In this document: positions 15,327 to 24,164 of the stretch, in pieces
Position numbering within the stretch: the first letter of the stretch is position 1
How the letters are laid out: each line of letters opens with the position of its first letter
NCBI RefSeq assembly: GCF_022968395.1
Contig: NZ_JALJQZ010000036.1
Coordinates: 1 to 38,335 of the forward strand
Length of the DNA stretch: 38,335 bases
Reading direction: 5' to 3'
DNA from: Affinirhizobium lemnae
GTDB taxonomy: Bacteria; Pseudomonadota; Alphaproteobacteria; Rhizobiales; Rhizobiaceae
The notes under the pieces: model-generated
The model's database searches: none
Seen by the model: only the letters and a program-made list of their open reading frames with translations
What the model was told of the DNA's origin: nothing
Translations under genes and position numbers: made by a program

Positions 15327-16079
15327 ATGGCAATTGCAGGCAAAAGCGGGACACCGGGCGGTGCAGGCACGCTGGCCTCGCGACTGGGCGACGTTCTGCG
15401 GCAATCAATTATGGCAGGGCATTATCCACCAGGCACGAAGCTGCCGAGCGAAGCACAACTGGGCGAACAACACGGCGTGAGCCGAACTGTGGTGCGCGAG
15501 GCAATCGCAGCACTTCGGGCGGACCGCCTCGTGGAGGCACGTCAGGGTGCCGGCGTGTTTGTGCTGGAGCCGCCGGTTGCCAGCAGTCCGGCCCCCATGT
15601 CGATCGAGAACATTGACTACGCTCGCGTTTCCTCTGTCATTGAATTTCTGGAACTGCGCACGGCGGTAGAAGTGGAAGCGGCAGGCCTTGCTGCTCTTCG
15701 CCGCTCTCCGGCACAGGAAGAGGTTATTTTCGAGCGTCACTATGCGGTGCAGGCCTGTTTCGAAGCGAACAAGCCGACCAGCGAGGCGGACTTCGCGTTG
15801 CACTTAGCGATTGCCGAGGCGACCAACAACTCGCGCTTCAGGGATTTCCTGTCCCTGATCGGCAAAAACATCATCCCCCGCGCAGCGCTTCGCAATGAAG
15901 AGTCGGAAGCCGATCAGGCAGCCTATATCAAGCTGCTGAACGAAGAGCACAACGCCATCATTTCTGCCATTTCAGCTGGGGATGAGGACGCCGCCCGCGA
16001 TGCAATGCGCAGGCATCTGCGCGGCAGCCAGTCTCGCTACCGAACGCTCCTCAGAGAGCAAAGACAATTTGTAAGATAA
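15327..16079 (+). CDS. GntR/FadR-type regulator of uronate catabolism
   Basis: This is a 250-residue regulator with an N-terminal GntR winged helix (LPSEAQLGEQHGVSRTVVREAIAALRADRLVEARQGAGVFV) and a C-terminal all-helical FCD effector domain (about 90-235). The FCD domain includes likely metal-site histidines in FALHLAIAEATNN, EEHNAIISAI and MRRHLRGS. The start is the ATG at 15327, with AAGGAG 6 bases upstream; ATGs at 15303 and 15321 are possible but have no such site. It sits between divergent udh and downstream kdgD, the usual place for a local repressor. The effector is probably a uronate, aldarate or pathway intermediate; this is inferred from context. Confidence 0.9.
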   Translation: MAIAGKSGTPGGAGTLASRLGDVLRQSIMAGHYPPGTKLPSEAQLGEQHGVSRTVVREAIAALRADRLVEARQGAGVFVLEPPVASSPAPMSIENIDYARVSSVIEFLELRTAVEVEAAGLAALRRSPAQEEVIFERHYAVQACFEANKPTSEADFALHLAIAEATNNSRFRDFLSLIGKNIIPRAALRNEESEADQAAYIKLLNEEHNAIISAISAGDEDAARDAMRRHLRGSQSRYRTLLREQRQFVR

Positions 16080-16083
16080 GTTA

Positions 16084-16110
16084 TTGACACTTGTATGTTG
16101 AATCTATACG
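16084..16110 (+). promoter_or_regulatory. Candidate kdgD promoter with embedded half-site
   Basis: TTGACA (16084-16089) and TATACG (16105-16110) are separated by 15 bases, slightly short for sigma-70. TGTATGTTGA (16092-16101), matching the site near udh, lies in the spacer where a repressor would block RNA polymerase. The promoter follows the gntR stop directly. Confidence 0.4.
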
Positions 16111-16117
16111 AAATTGA

Positions 16118-17059
<942 letters not shown>

Positions 17060-17077
17060 TCCAACTCACTCAAGACT

Positions 17078-17112
17078 GGGCGCTTCATCGGTTTCTCACC
17101 GTTGAAACGCCC
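17078..17112 (+). other. Intercistronic RNA hairpin between kdgD and gci
   Basis: GGGCG-c-TTCA-t-CGGT pairs with ACCG-t-TGAA-a-CGCCC across a 5-base loop, 13 pairs with two mismatches. It fills most of the 68-base gap and ends 15 bases before the gci ATG. There is no T tract, so mRNA processing or stability is more likely than termination. Confidence 0.5.
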
Positions 17113-17127
17113 GACTGGGAAAAGCCT

Positions 17128-18264
17128 ATGAAGATTGCTGAAGTTCGCACACATTTGTTGGAGCACAAGCTTGACGTGGCATTCGAAAGCGCATCCATGC
17201 GCTTCGACCGCAGGGCACATATTCTGGTGGAGATCATGTGCGACGACGGCACCACGGGCTGGGGCGAATGCCTTGGGCCGGCCAGACCCAATGCGGCCGT
17301 GGTCCAGGCCTATGCCAACTGGCTGATCGGCGAAAATCCGCTCGAAACCGAAAAGATCTGGGCTCGCCTTTACAATGTACTTCGCGATCAGGGTCAGCGC
17401 GGCCTTGCTGTCACAGCGCTGTCCGGCATCGACATTGCGCTTTGGGATATCAAGGGCAAGCATTTCGGCGTGCCTGTATCGATCCTGCTCGGCGGGCGCT
17501 TCCGCGAAAGCATCAAGGCCTATGCGACCGGCAGCTTCAAGCGTGACGGTGTGGACCGCGTCGAGGACAATGCGACGGATGTTGCCCGCTACTGGAAGGA
17601 AGGTTTTCACGCCACCAAAATCAAGATCGGATTCGGCGTCGAGGAAGATCTGCGCGTCGTTCGTGCTGCCCGCGATGCCGTTGGGTCCGAGATGCGCATC
17701 ATGGTAGACGCAAACCACGGTTACGACGTGGTGGAAGCCGTGCGCTTCGGCCAGGCAGCCGCAGAACTGCACCTCGACTGGTTCGAAGAGCCTGTAGTGC
17801 CGGAACAACTGGCCGCTTATCGCGAAGTTCGCCAGCGCCAGCCAATCCCGGTTGCCGGTGGTGAAACATGGCATTCCCGCTGGGGCATGCGTGAGCCGGT
17901 GGAAACGCGTTGCGTCGATATTCTCCAGCCTGATCTTGCAGGCGTTGGCGGCTTTACCGAAGCCAAGCGCGTTGCCGATCTGGCGGCACTCCATGGCATT
18001 CGCGTCGTGCCGCATGTGTGGGGAACGGCCGTTCACATCGCCGCTGCACTTCAGTTCATGGCGGCGATGATCCCGAGCCCTTGGCGCGTGAACCCGATCG
18101 AGCCGATTCTTGAATTCGACCGAACAGATAATCCGTTCCGTCAGGCCATCGTCAAGACCCCGATTGAGCACGTTGACGGCATTGTAGCCATCCCCGATGG
18201 TCCAGGTCTAGGCATTGAAATCAACCGCGATGCACTCGCAGAATTCAAGATGAAGGACGCCTGA
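17128..18264 (+). CDS. gci: D-galactarolactone cycloisomerase (enolase superfamily)
   Basis: Gci opens D-galactaro-1,4-lactone (and glucarolactone) to 5-dehydro-4-deoxy-D-glucarate, the substrate of KdgD. The 378-residue sequence closely follows the characterised A. tumefaciens enzyme. It has the mandelate racemase-type active site: the KIK base motif (Lys164, Lys166), metal ligands Asp194, Glu220 and Glu246, and His296 in VPHVWGT. FESASMRFDRRAH near the N-terminus fits the capping domain. Its TGA overlaps the gli ATG (TGATG), so the two are translationally coupled. Confidence 0.95.
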   Translation: MKIAEVRTHLLEHKLDVAFESASMRFDRRAHILVEIMCDDGTTGWGECLGPARPNAAVVQAYANWLIGENPLETEKIWARLYNVLRDQGQRGLAVTALSGIDIALWDIKGKHFGVPVSILLGGRFRESIKAYATGSFKRDGVDRVEDNATDVARYWKEGFHATKIKIGFGVEEDLRVVRAARDAVGSEMRIMVDANHGYDVVEAVRFGQAAAELHLDWFEEPVVPEQLAAYREVRQRQPIPVAGGETWHSRWGMREPVETRCVDILQPDLAGVGGFTEAKRVADLAALHGIRVVPHVWGTAVHIAAALQFMAAMIPSPWRVNPIEPILEFDRTDNPFRQAIVKTPIEHVDGIVAIPDGPGLGIEINRDALAEFKMKDA

Positions 18265-19136
18265 TGCTCGTTCGCCCAACCTCCGGCCGCAAACCCGCTA
18301 TTCTCCTGCCGGAAGGCACCGTAGATACGCAGATGCATATGTACCTACCGGGTTTTCCGGCGCTGCCTGGTGGTCCAGGCTTGCCCGCAGGGGCTCTTCC
18401 GACGCCAGATCAATATAGCGCATTCATGGACTGGCTGGGCATAGACCGCGTTATCATCACGCAGGGAAATGCGCAGCAGCGCGACAATGGGAATACTGTC
18501 GCATGCCTGAAAGCCATGGGCGATCTGGCACGGGGCGTTGCGGCCGTAGGGCCTGAAGTTTCAGACGCGGAACTGGATGCGCTGGGTGAAGCGGGCGTGG
18601 TTGGCCTGCGGATCATGGATCTGCCCGGTGGCGCAACCGATCTTTCTGCATTGGAAGTACTGGATGCCAAGGCAGCCGCACGCGGCTGGATGCTAGCCAT
18701 TCAGTTCGACGGTAGCAATGTTCTGGACCACGAAACGCGGCTCGTACGCCTGCGTTCGCGCTGGGTGCTGGATCATCATGGCAAATTCTTCTGCGGCATC
18801 ACGCCTGACAGCCCGCATGTAGATGCCGTCAAAAGGCTGATCGATACCGGGCGCTGCTGGTTCAAATTTGCCGGAGTGTATGAAAGCTCGAAGACTGGCG
18901 GCCCGGGCTACGACGATGTCGCAGCCATTGCGCGCCTCATGGCGGCCTATGCGCCGCAACGCATCGTGTGGGGCACCAACTGGCCGCACAATCTGGCCAA
19001 GGAACAAAAAGACTATCCGGACGACGTGAGCCTGCTCGAAAAGGTGCTCGGCTGGCTGCCGAACGAAAAGAGCAGGCATCTGGCACTCGTGGAAAACCCG
19101 GAAGAACTTTTCAAACTGCCCAAGTGGCAGGGCTAA
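18264..19136 (+). CDS. gli: D-galactarolactone isomerase (amidohydrolase superfamily)
   Basis: Gli moves the lactone ring from 1,5 to 1,4 in galactarolactone, linking Udh to Gci. It is an amidohydrolase-2 (COG3618-type) TIM barrel of 290 residues. Seen motifs include VDTQMHMYLPG at the start of the barrel, VIITQGNAQQRDN, WFKFAGVYE and WGTNWPHN near the end. The usual metal-binding HxH of the superfamily reads QMH here, so the first ligand is missing, consistent with a lactone-shuffling rather than classical hydrolytic role. It overlaps the gci stop by one base. A hydrolase function cannot be excluded from sequence alone. Confidence 0.9.
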   Translation: MLVRPTSGRKPAILLPEGTVDTQMHMYLPGFPALPGGPGLPAGALPTPDQYSAFMDWLGIDRVIITQGNAQQRDNGNTVACLKAMGDLARGVAAVGPEVSDAELDALGEAGVVGLRIMDLPGGATDLSALEVLDAKAAARGWMLAIQFDGSNVLDHETRLVRLRSRWVLDHHGKFFCGITPDSPHVDAVKRLIDTGRCWFKFAGVYESSKTGGPGYDDVAAIARLMAAYAPQRIVWGTNWPHNLAKEQKDYPDDVSLLEKVLGWLPNEKSRHLALVENPEELFKLPKWQG

Positions 19137-19240
19137 AGCATGGCGCGCAAAAGGGTGCAGCGGTTTTGCTATAACGACATGCGGTAAAACAAACACTTAA
19201 AGCGTCAGGAGCGAATTTGAAAAATCGCGACACGCTTTAG
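19137..19240. repeat. RIME-like double-palindrome intergenic element
   Basis: Two imperfect palindromes lie in tandem. One spans 19138-19182 (GCATG and CATGC ends, inner CAAAA and TTTTG). The other spans 19198-19239 (TAAAGCGT and ACGCTTTA ends). The size, about 104 bases, and the two-palindrome layout fit the Rhizobium-specific intergenic mosaic elements. It follows the gli stop directly and separates it from the transporter genes. Confidence 0.7.
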
Positions 19241-19299
19241 ATACGCCCACATAAAAAGCGTGGTTGGAGGAGATGGCCACGCGACAACAGGAGGAAAGC

Positions 19300-20277
19300 A
19301 TGAAACTGACCAAGATTCTTGGCCTCGCAATTGGCTTTGCCATGAGCACGGCACTGGCCGCACATGGGCAGCAGATCACACTGCGCTCGGCTGACATTCA
19401 CCCAGATGGTTATCCGACCGTAGATGCGGTGAAATACATGGGCAAGCTCGTTTCCGAGCGCACCAATGGCCGCATCAACATTCAGGTCATGAACAATTCC
19501 GTTCTCGGTAGCGAGAAAGATACGATCGAGCAGACTCGCTTCGGCGTGATCGATATCAACCGTGTCAACGCGGCACCGTTCAACAACCTCGTCAAGGAAA
19601 CGGTCGTGCTCGGCATGCCGTTCCTGTTCCGCTCGACGGAACACATGCACAAGACGGTAGACGGCCCGATCGGCGAGGAAATCCTAAAGGCCTTCGAACC
19701 GCATGGTCTCGTTGGTCTTGCCTATTACGATTCCGGTGCGCGCTCTTTCTACACGACGAAGAAGCCGATCCAGAAGCTTTCCGATCTCAAGGGCCTGAAG
19801 ATCCGCGTTCAGCAGTCTGACCTCTGGATCGCCATGATGCAGGCCTTCGGCGCCAACCCGACGCCGATGCCGATGGGCGAAGTCTATTCCTCGCTGGAGA
19901 CCGGCGTGGTCGATGGTGCGGAAAACAACTGGCCATCCTACGAATCAGCCCGTCACTACGAAGTCGCGAAGAACTATACGCTGACGGAACACTCGCTGAA
20001 CCCGGAAATCCTAGTCATGTCCAAGATCTCCTGGGACAAGCTGAAGCCGGAAGACCAGAAGATCATCAAGGCGGCAGCCAAGGAATCGGTCGCCAAGATG
20101 CGTGAGCTCTGGAGCGCGCGCGAAAAGGTCTCCGAAGAGAAGGTTCGTGCCGGTGGCGTGAACGTGATCAAGGTAGACAAGAGCGAGTTCTCTGCTGCCA
20201 TGAAGCCCGTCTACGACAAGTTCGTGACCGATGCGAAGCTGAAGGATCTCCTGACACGCATTCAGGACGTCAAATAA
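19300..20277 (+). CDS. dctP: TRAP transporter substrate-binding protein, probable uronate/aldarate
   Basis: This is the periplasmic receptor of a TRAP importer: a 325-residue precursor with signal peptide MKLTKILGLAIGFAMSTALAAHGQ. The DctP fold is marked by FLFRSTEHMHK, LKGLKIRVQQSD and MGEVYSSLETGVVDGAENNWPSY. Arg169 in KIRVQ is the conserved carboxylate-binding arginine of the family. The start is the ATG at 19300 behind AGGAGG; a TTG at 19264 in frame is rejected. Its place after gli suggests galacturonate or glucuronate as substrate, as for the homologous A. tumefaciens cluster. A strong terminator follows, so it is probably made in excess over the membrane subunits. Confidence 0.92.
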   Translation: MKLTKILGLAIGFAMSTALAAHGQQITLRSADIHPDGYPTVDAVKYMGKLVSERTNGRINIQVMNNSVLGSEKDTIEQTRFGVIDINRVNAAPFNNLVKETVVLGMPFLFRSTEHMHKTVDGPIGEEILKAFEPHGLVGLAYYDSGARSFYTTKKPIQKLSDLKGLKIRVQQSDLWIAMMQAFGANPTPMPMGEVYSSLETGVVDGAENNWPSYESARHYEVAKNYTLTEHSLNPEILVMSKISWDKLKPEDQKIIKAAAKESVAKMRELWSAREKVSEEKVRAGGVNVIKVDKSEFSAAMKPVYDKFVTDAKLKDLLTRIQDVK

Positions 20278-20290
20278 GTTGACGATTGCA

Positions 20291-20318
20291 AGCCGGCTCC
20301 AGAAGGGGCCGGCTTTTT
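20291..20318 (+). terminator. Intra-operon terminator after dctP
   Basis: AGCCGGCTCC and GGGGCCGGCT pair around AGAA and run into TTTTT (20314-20318), a standard intrinsic terminator. It lies between dctP and dctQ, so partial read-through would set the ratio of binding protein to membrane subunits. Confidence 0.85.
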
Positions 20319-20361
20319 CAATGCGCCTGATCTCACAGTAGCGCAGAAGGAATTCGGGGAA

Positions 20362-20883
20362 ATGAGAAAATTCATGCTGGGCATCCGCCCGTTTTTGGCC
20401 GCCTTAAGCCGGCTTTCGCTCTACATCGCCGGGACCGGCATCGTGGTGATGACATTCATCGTCGGCTGGCAGGTCTTTGCGCGGTATGTTCTGAACGATT
20501 CTCCCAGTTGGTCGGAACCGCTTTCGCTGCATCTGATGCTCTGGTTCATCATGCTGGGCGCCGCGGTTGGCGTGCGCGAGAGCGTACATCTCGGCCTCGA
20601 TATCGTTCGCTACGCCATGCCCCGCTCGATCCAGCGCCTGATGGATCTGGTAAGCCTCGGGCTCGTCGCCTTCTTTGGCGCCGCCATGGTTTACTATGGC
20701 GTCCAGCTTTCTGCAGGCACCTGGGGTGCAACCATTCCCGTTCTGGGCTGGCCCGGTGGCGTCGACTTTTTCCCCTTGATCGTGGGTGGCGCAATGATCG
20801 CTCTTTTCGGCCTTGAACGCTTTATCGACATCGCACTCGATCTGGAGCCCGCTGCCGACACTGAAGTTCTGGAGGCAGCATAA
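20362..20883 (+). CDS. dctQ: TRAP transporter small membrane subunit
   Basis: This 173-residue protein has four hydrophobic segments (about 22-42, 57-76, 94-114 and 134-155). It carries the DctQ-family motifs QVFARYVLNDSPSWSEPLSLHLMLWFIMLGAAVGVRE and HLGLDI. It pairs with DctM to form the sodium-coupled membrane unit. The stop overlaps the dctM start (TAATG), so the two are translationally coupled. AAGGA lies 10 bases before the ATG. Confidence 0.93.
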   Translation: MRKFMLGIRPFLAALSRLSLYIAGTGIVVMTFIVGWQVFARYVLNDSPSWSEPLSLHLMLWFIMLGAAVGVRESVHLGLDIVRYAMPRSIQRLMDLVSLGLVAFFGAAMVYYGVQLSAGTWGATIPVLGWPGGVDFFPLIVGGAMIALFGLERFIDIALDLEPAADTEVLEAA

Positions 20884-22163
20884 TGGCCTATACGATCCTG
20901 TTCGGGTCCTTCACCCTGCTGATGCTGATCGGCATGCCCATCGCTTTCTGCTTGGGTATCGCCTCACTCGCCACCATCCTCTACATGGGCCTGCCGCCCA
21001 TCGTCATCTTCCAGCAGATGAACTCTGGCATGAACGTCTTCGCAATGATGGCGATCCCGTTCTTCATTTTTGCAGGAGACCTGATGGTGCGCGGCGGGAT
21101 CGCCACGCGTCTCATCCGCTTCGCTGCCGGCATTGTCGGCCACCTGCGCGGCGGTCTGGGACAGGTGAACGTGGTGGCATCCACCTTGTTCGGCGGCATC
21201 TCAGGCTCTGCCGTGGCGGATGCGTCGGCTGTCGGTGGTTTGATGATCCCGCAAATGGCCGCACGCGGCTATGACCGTGGCTATGCCGTGAACGTGACCG
21301 CAAATGCCGCGATCATTGCCCTGATGATCCCGCCATCGCACAACATGATCCTCTACTCGATCGCCGCTGGCGGCAATGTATCGGTGGCGGATCTTTTCAC
21401 AGCAGGCATCATTCCTGGCCTTCTTTTGGCCGCCGCCTTGATGTTTACGGCATGGTTCGTGGCCAAGCAGCGCGGCTACCCCTCCGAACCCTTCCCCGGC
21501 TTTGCGAAGGTTCTTTATTTCTTCGTCTCCTCGGCACCGGGCATTCTGTTGATCGCCATCATCTTCGGTGGCGTTCGTTCCGGTGTTTTCACGGCAACTG
21601 AAAGCTCCTGCATCGCGGTGCTCTACGCACTGCTTGTGGCCATGTTCGTGTATCGTGAACTCGACTGGCACGGTTTTGTCGAGGCGGTCATGGGTGCGGT
21701 TCGCACTACGGCCATGGTGCTCCTCGTCATCGGAACCGCCGCCTCTTTCGCCTGGCTGATGGCTTTCCTTCAGGTGCAAGGGTTGATGATCAGCGCGATT
21801 TCGACGATCTCGGACAATCCGATCATCGTCCTCCTCGTTATCAACATAATCCTGCTGATCCTCGGCACATTCATGGACATGGCACCGATGGTCATTATCT
21901 CCACGCCGGTGCTTCTGCCGGTCGTGAAGGCCTTCGGGGTCGATCCGGTTCATTTCGGCGTCGTGATGATCCTCAATGCTGGTATCGGCCTCAACACACC
22001 TCCGGTTGGCACGGTCCTGTTCGTTGCCTGTGCCGTCGGAAAAATCACCATTCGCGAAGCCATGCGCACCATCTGGCCGTTCTTCGGCGCCAGCATCGCT
22101 GTGCTCATGCTCGTGACCTACGTGCCCGCGCTCTCACTGTGGCTGCCCAGCCTGTTCCGGTGA
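20883..22163 (+). CDS. dctM: TRAP transporter large membrane subunit
   Basis: DctM is the transport channel of the TRAP system. The 426 residues contain 11-12 hydrophobic segments, and family motifs are clear: FFIFAGDLMVRGGIATRL, GGISGSAVADASAVGG, NITANAAIIALMIPPSHN-like (here NVTANAAIIALMIPPSHN) and LNAGIGLNTPPVGTVLF. The one-base overlap with dctQ and the terminator at 22191-22219 make it the last gene of the rightward uronate operon. Confidence 0.95.
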   Translation: MAYTILFGSFTLLMLIGMPIAFCLGIASLATILYMGLPPIVIFQQMNSGMNVFAMMAIPFFIFAGDLMVRGGIATRLIRFAAGIVGHLRGGLGQVNVVASTLFGGISGSAVADASAVGGLMIPQMAARGYDRGYAVNVTANAAIIALMIPPSHNMILYSIAAGGNVSVADLFTAGIIPGLLLAAALMFTAWFVAKQRGYPSEPFPGFAKVLYFFVSSAPGILLIAIIFGGVRSGVFTATESSCIAVLYALLVAMFVYRELDWHGFVEAVMGAVRTTAMVLLVIGTAASFAWLMAFLQVQGLMISAISTISDNPIIVLLVINIILLILGTFMDMAPMVIISTPVLLPVVKAFGVDPVHFGVVMILNAGIGLNTPPVGTVLFVACAVGKITIREAMRTIWPFFGASIAVLMLVTYVPALSLWLPSLFR

Positions 22164-22190
22164 AGTGCCACCAATCTGCCACGAGAGCCT

Positions 22191-22219
22191 GACCGACGAA
22201 GCGATCCGCCGGTCTTTTT
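22191..22219 (+). terminator. Intrinsic terminator after dctM
   Basis: GACCG-a-CG pairs with CG-c-CGGTC (22191-22214), followed by TTTTT (22215-22219). It lies 28 bases after the dctM stop and faces the convergent fucU. Confidence 0.75.
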
Positions 22220-22286
22220 GCATGCAGAACAGGTACGGGTACTGCCGCAGGTCCGCCCCACGATGGTACGGCACCACCCGCCTCTC

Positions 22287-22715
22287 TCAAGGATAAATTA
22301 CACCCTTCTTGAGAATGACGTTCGCATAAAGCCGAGGCTCGCTTGTCTGGATGACGGTGTGCGCCGCCTTCACGCGTGGATAGAAGTCCGAGCCGAGCAA
22401 GGGGACGACAGACTGCTTGGGTTCATGCCGCCCGCAGCAGGCGATGATGTCTTCGTGCACAGGATCGAGTGCATCTCGGTCCTTGCCGACGGTCGAGCGG
22501 AAGATTGCCTCGGGAACAAAGTCGTCGATCGGCAGGATCGACAGAACTGCATCCAGGACCGGAATCAGGTGATGGCCGTCCAGCCGCACCAGTCGCCGTG
22601 CGTGTTCAAGGCCCGGATAATTGCCGTCGACAATCGCGAGTTCATCCCCATGCCCCATGGCACGCAAAGTAAAGAGCAGTTCAGGGCTGAGCAGTGGATT
22701 GAGACCCTTGAGCAT
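22287..22715 (-). CDS. fucU: RbsD/FucU family sugar mutarotase
   Basis: The 142-residue protein starts MLKGLNPLLSPELLFTLRAMGHGDELAIVDGNYPG, the conserved start of FucU/RbsD proteins, with the catalytic-type histidine in GHGD. These proteins interconvert pyranose anomers (fucose, ribose, galactose, and in some cases fructose-like sugars). Here the ATG at 22715 overlaps the stop of the ROK regulator (TGATG), so it is co-translated with it. The context suggests it presents the imported sugar in the right anomeric form. The exact sugar cannot be told from sequence. Confidence 0.9.
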   Translation of the reverse strand: MLKGLNPLLSPELLFTLRAMGHGDELAIVDGNYPGLEHARRLVRLDGHHLIPVLDAVLSILPIDDFVPEAIFRSTVGKDRDALDPVHEDIIACCGRHEPKQSVVPLLGSDFYPRVKAAHTVIQTSEPRLYANVILKKGVIYP

Positions 22716-23947
22716 CAGGCAAGCTCCTTGAAAAGTACATTCTGGTCGATGAGGTAGCGGGCGAAAATCGGAAGACTTGCGCCACCAATAGCACGTGCCT
22801 GAGCGCCCACCGCACCTTCGAGAATATCGGGAATGATGACACCCTGGAGGTCGAGCCGGGTGACCGCCTCCCTCGTTGCTTGCACGACACGCTTGCGCAC
22901 CCAATCTGGAAAACCGCCATCGATGACGGCAGCACCGAAATCGATGACGGAGGCGGATGCAACGATGGCCTGCGCAAGTGCCTCCGCCGTATCGCGGATC
23001 CACAGTTCCAGCGGTGCGCCAAAGTCCACCCAATCGTCAGCCGAATACCAGAGGGGCTGTGGATCTATGCTTTGGTCGAGGAGCAGTTTCTCGAGGACGA
23101 AGATTGACGCAATATCAAGAAGCTGCCGGTTCTCACCGTTCTTGCCACGCACTGGCAGCGGACCAAGCGCGCCTGCGGTGCCCGTTCGACCGGAATAGAC
23201 CGCAGAATTCAGGACAATGCCGCCGCCGATGAAGGAGCCGATGAAGAAATAGACGAAATCGGGATAGGATGGCCCAACGCCGAAAACAAGTTCAGCACCA
23301 CAAGCGCTTGTCGCATCGTTCTGAAGATGAACCGCATGGCGAACGCGGGCAGCAATTTCGGCCTGGAGATCGACACCGAGCCACTCATCCATGGCCCCTG
23401 GAGGTGCGCCAACCTCCTCAGCCCAGTTCCAGAGCTCAAAAGGTGCTGCAATCCCTATGCCGGCGATGCGTGCCAAGGTATCCCGATCCAGCCGGGCTTC
23501 AATCGACTCGATCCCCGACATGATGATCGCAATGATTTCATCAGGCTTCGGATAGGCATAAGTCTGGCGGAACTGGTGGCGGATGCGCCCGATGAAATCC
23601 ATCAGCACGACATCCGCGCTGCGCCGCCCGATTTTCACCCCAAAGGAAAAGACCGCGTCGGGATTGAGGCGCATGGGAATGGAAGGCTGACCCACCTTCC
23701 CGCGAACCGGTTCGCCTCTCAGCAGGAGGCCATCGTTTTCGAGGGCGCGCATAATAACGGAAACGGTTTGAGCAGAGAGACCGCTCGCTCTGGTGATGTC
23801 TGCCTTGGACAGCGATCCATGCAGTCGAACGAGCGACAACACCAATCTTTCGTTGTGCGCACGCACGCGCACCTGATTGGAACCGCCCGCGAAACTTACG
23901 GCAGGCGGTAAAACAATACTGTCGCTGGAGTTGTCATGGACGGTCAT
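22715..23947 (-). CDS. frcR: ROK family repressor, FrcR-like
   Basis: This is a 410-residue ROK regulator. The N-terminal winged helix (LSKADITRASGLSAQTVSVIMRALENDGLLLRGEP, about 60-95) is followed by a sugar-kinase-like ROK domain with GIGIAAPFELW, NDATSACGAELVFG and the phosphate-loop-like FFIGSFIGGGIVLN. The ROK zinc motif (CxCGxxGCxE) is missing: the corresponding stretch is GTAGALGPLPVRGKNGENRQ. The start is the ATG at 23947 behind GGGAGGGG. It is divergent from frcBCA, with an operator-like palindrome between (24007-24027), so it probably represses both itself and the importer until a sugar binds. The name frcR follows the S. meliloti arrangement and is less certain than the family. Confidence 0.88.
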   Translation of the reverse strand: MTVHDNSSDSIVLPPAVSFAGGSNQVRVRAHNERLVLSLVRLHGSLSKADITRASGLSAQTVSVIMRALENDGLLLRGEPVRGKVGQPSIPMRLNPDAVFSFGVKIGRRSADVVLMDFIGRIRHQFRQTYAYPKPDEIIAIIMSGIESIEARLDRDTLARIAGIGIAAPFELWNWAEEVGAPPGAMDEWLGVDLQAEIAARVRHAVHLQNDATSACGAELVFGVGPSYPDFVYFFIGSFIGGGIVLNSAVYSGRTGTAGALGPLPVRGKNGENRQLLDIASIFVLEKLLLDQSIDPQPLWYSADDWVDFGAPLELWIRDTAEALAQAIVASASVIDFGAAVIDGGFPDWVRKRVVQATREAVTRLDLQGVIIPDILEGAVGAQARAIGGASLPIFARYLIDQNVLFKELA

Positions 23948-24006
23948 GGCCACCCCTCCCTTAAGGCACCCAAGCTCCTCAAAGCACAACCTATCGATCA
24001 AGAATT

Positions 24007-24057
24007 AATAAATCAACTGGATTTATTTATTGACAGTATGAGAAGTTTCGACATTAT
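24007..24057 (+). promoter_or_regulatory. frcB promoter with ROK-type operator
   Basis: AATAAATC (24007-24014) and GATTTATT (24020-24027) form a perfect 8-base inverted repeat with a 5-base spacer. Directly downstream, TTGACA (24030-24035) and CATTAT (24052-24057) are spaced by 16 bases and point to frcB. On the other strand TTGATT and TAGGTT, 17 bases apart, can drive the repressor gene through the same palindrome. ROK operators are typically AT-rich palindromes of this size. Confidence 0.65.
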
Positions 24058-24164
24058 GAGGGCCACGGGCAGGCGGCTTGGAGGAGGCGTCTGGTGCTTG
24101 AAACCGGTCGAGGCCCGCACAAAATCCGCCGCGCGGATACTGAGTTAACCTGGGAGGAAGATCC

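Noticed and set aside
19264..19299. Upstream TTG start for dctP
   Set aside because: The extension precedes the signal peptide and contains the AGGAGG ribosome site for the ATG at 19300.
23948..24164. Sugar-sensing riboswitch in the frcB leader
   Set aside because: About 105 bases lie between the -10 and the ATG, but I saw no conserved aptamer pattern; the palindrome with the ROK gene explains regulation more simply.
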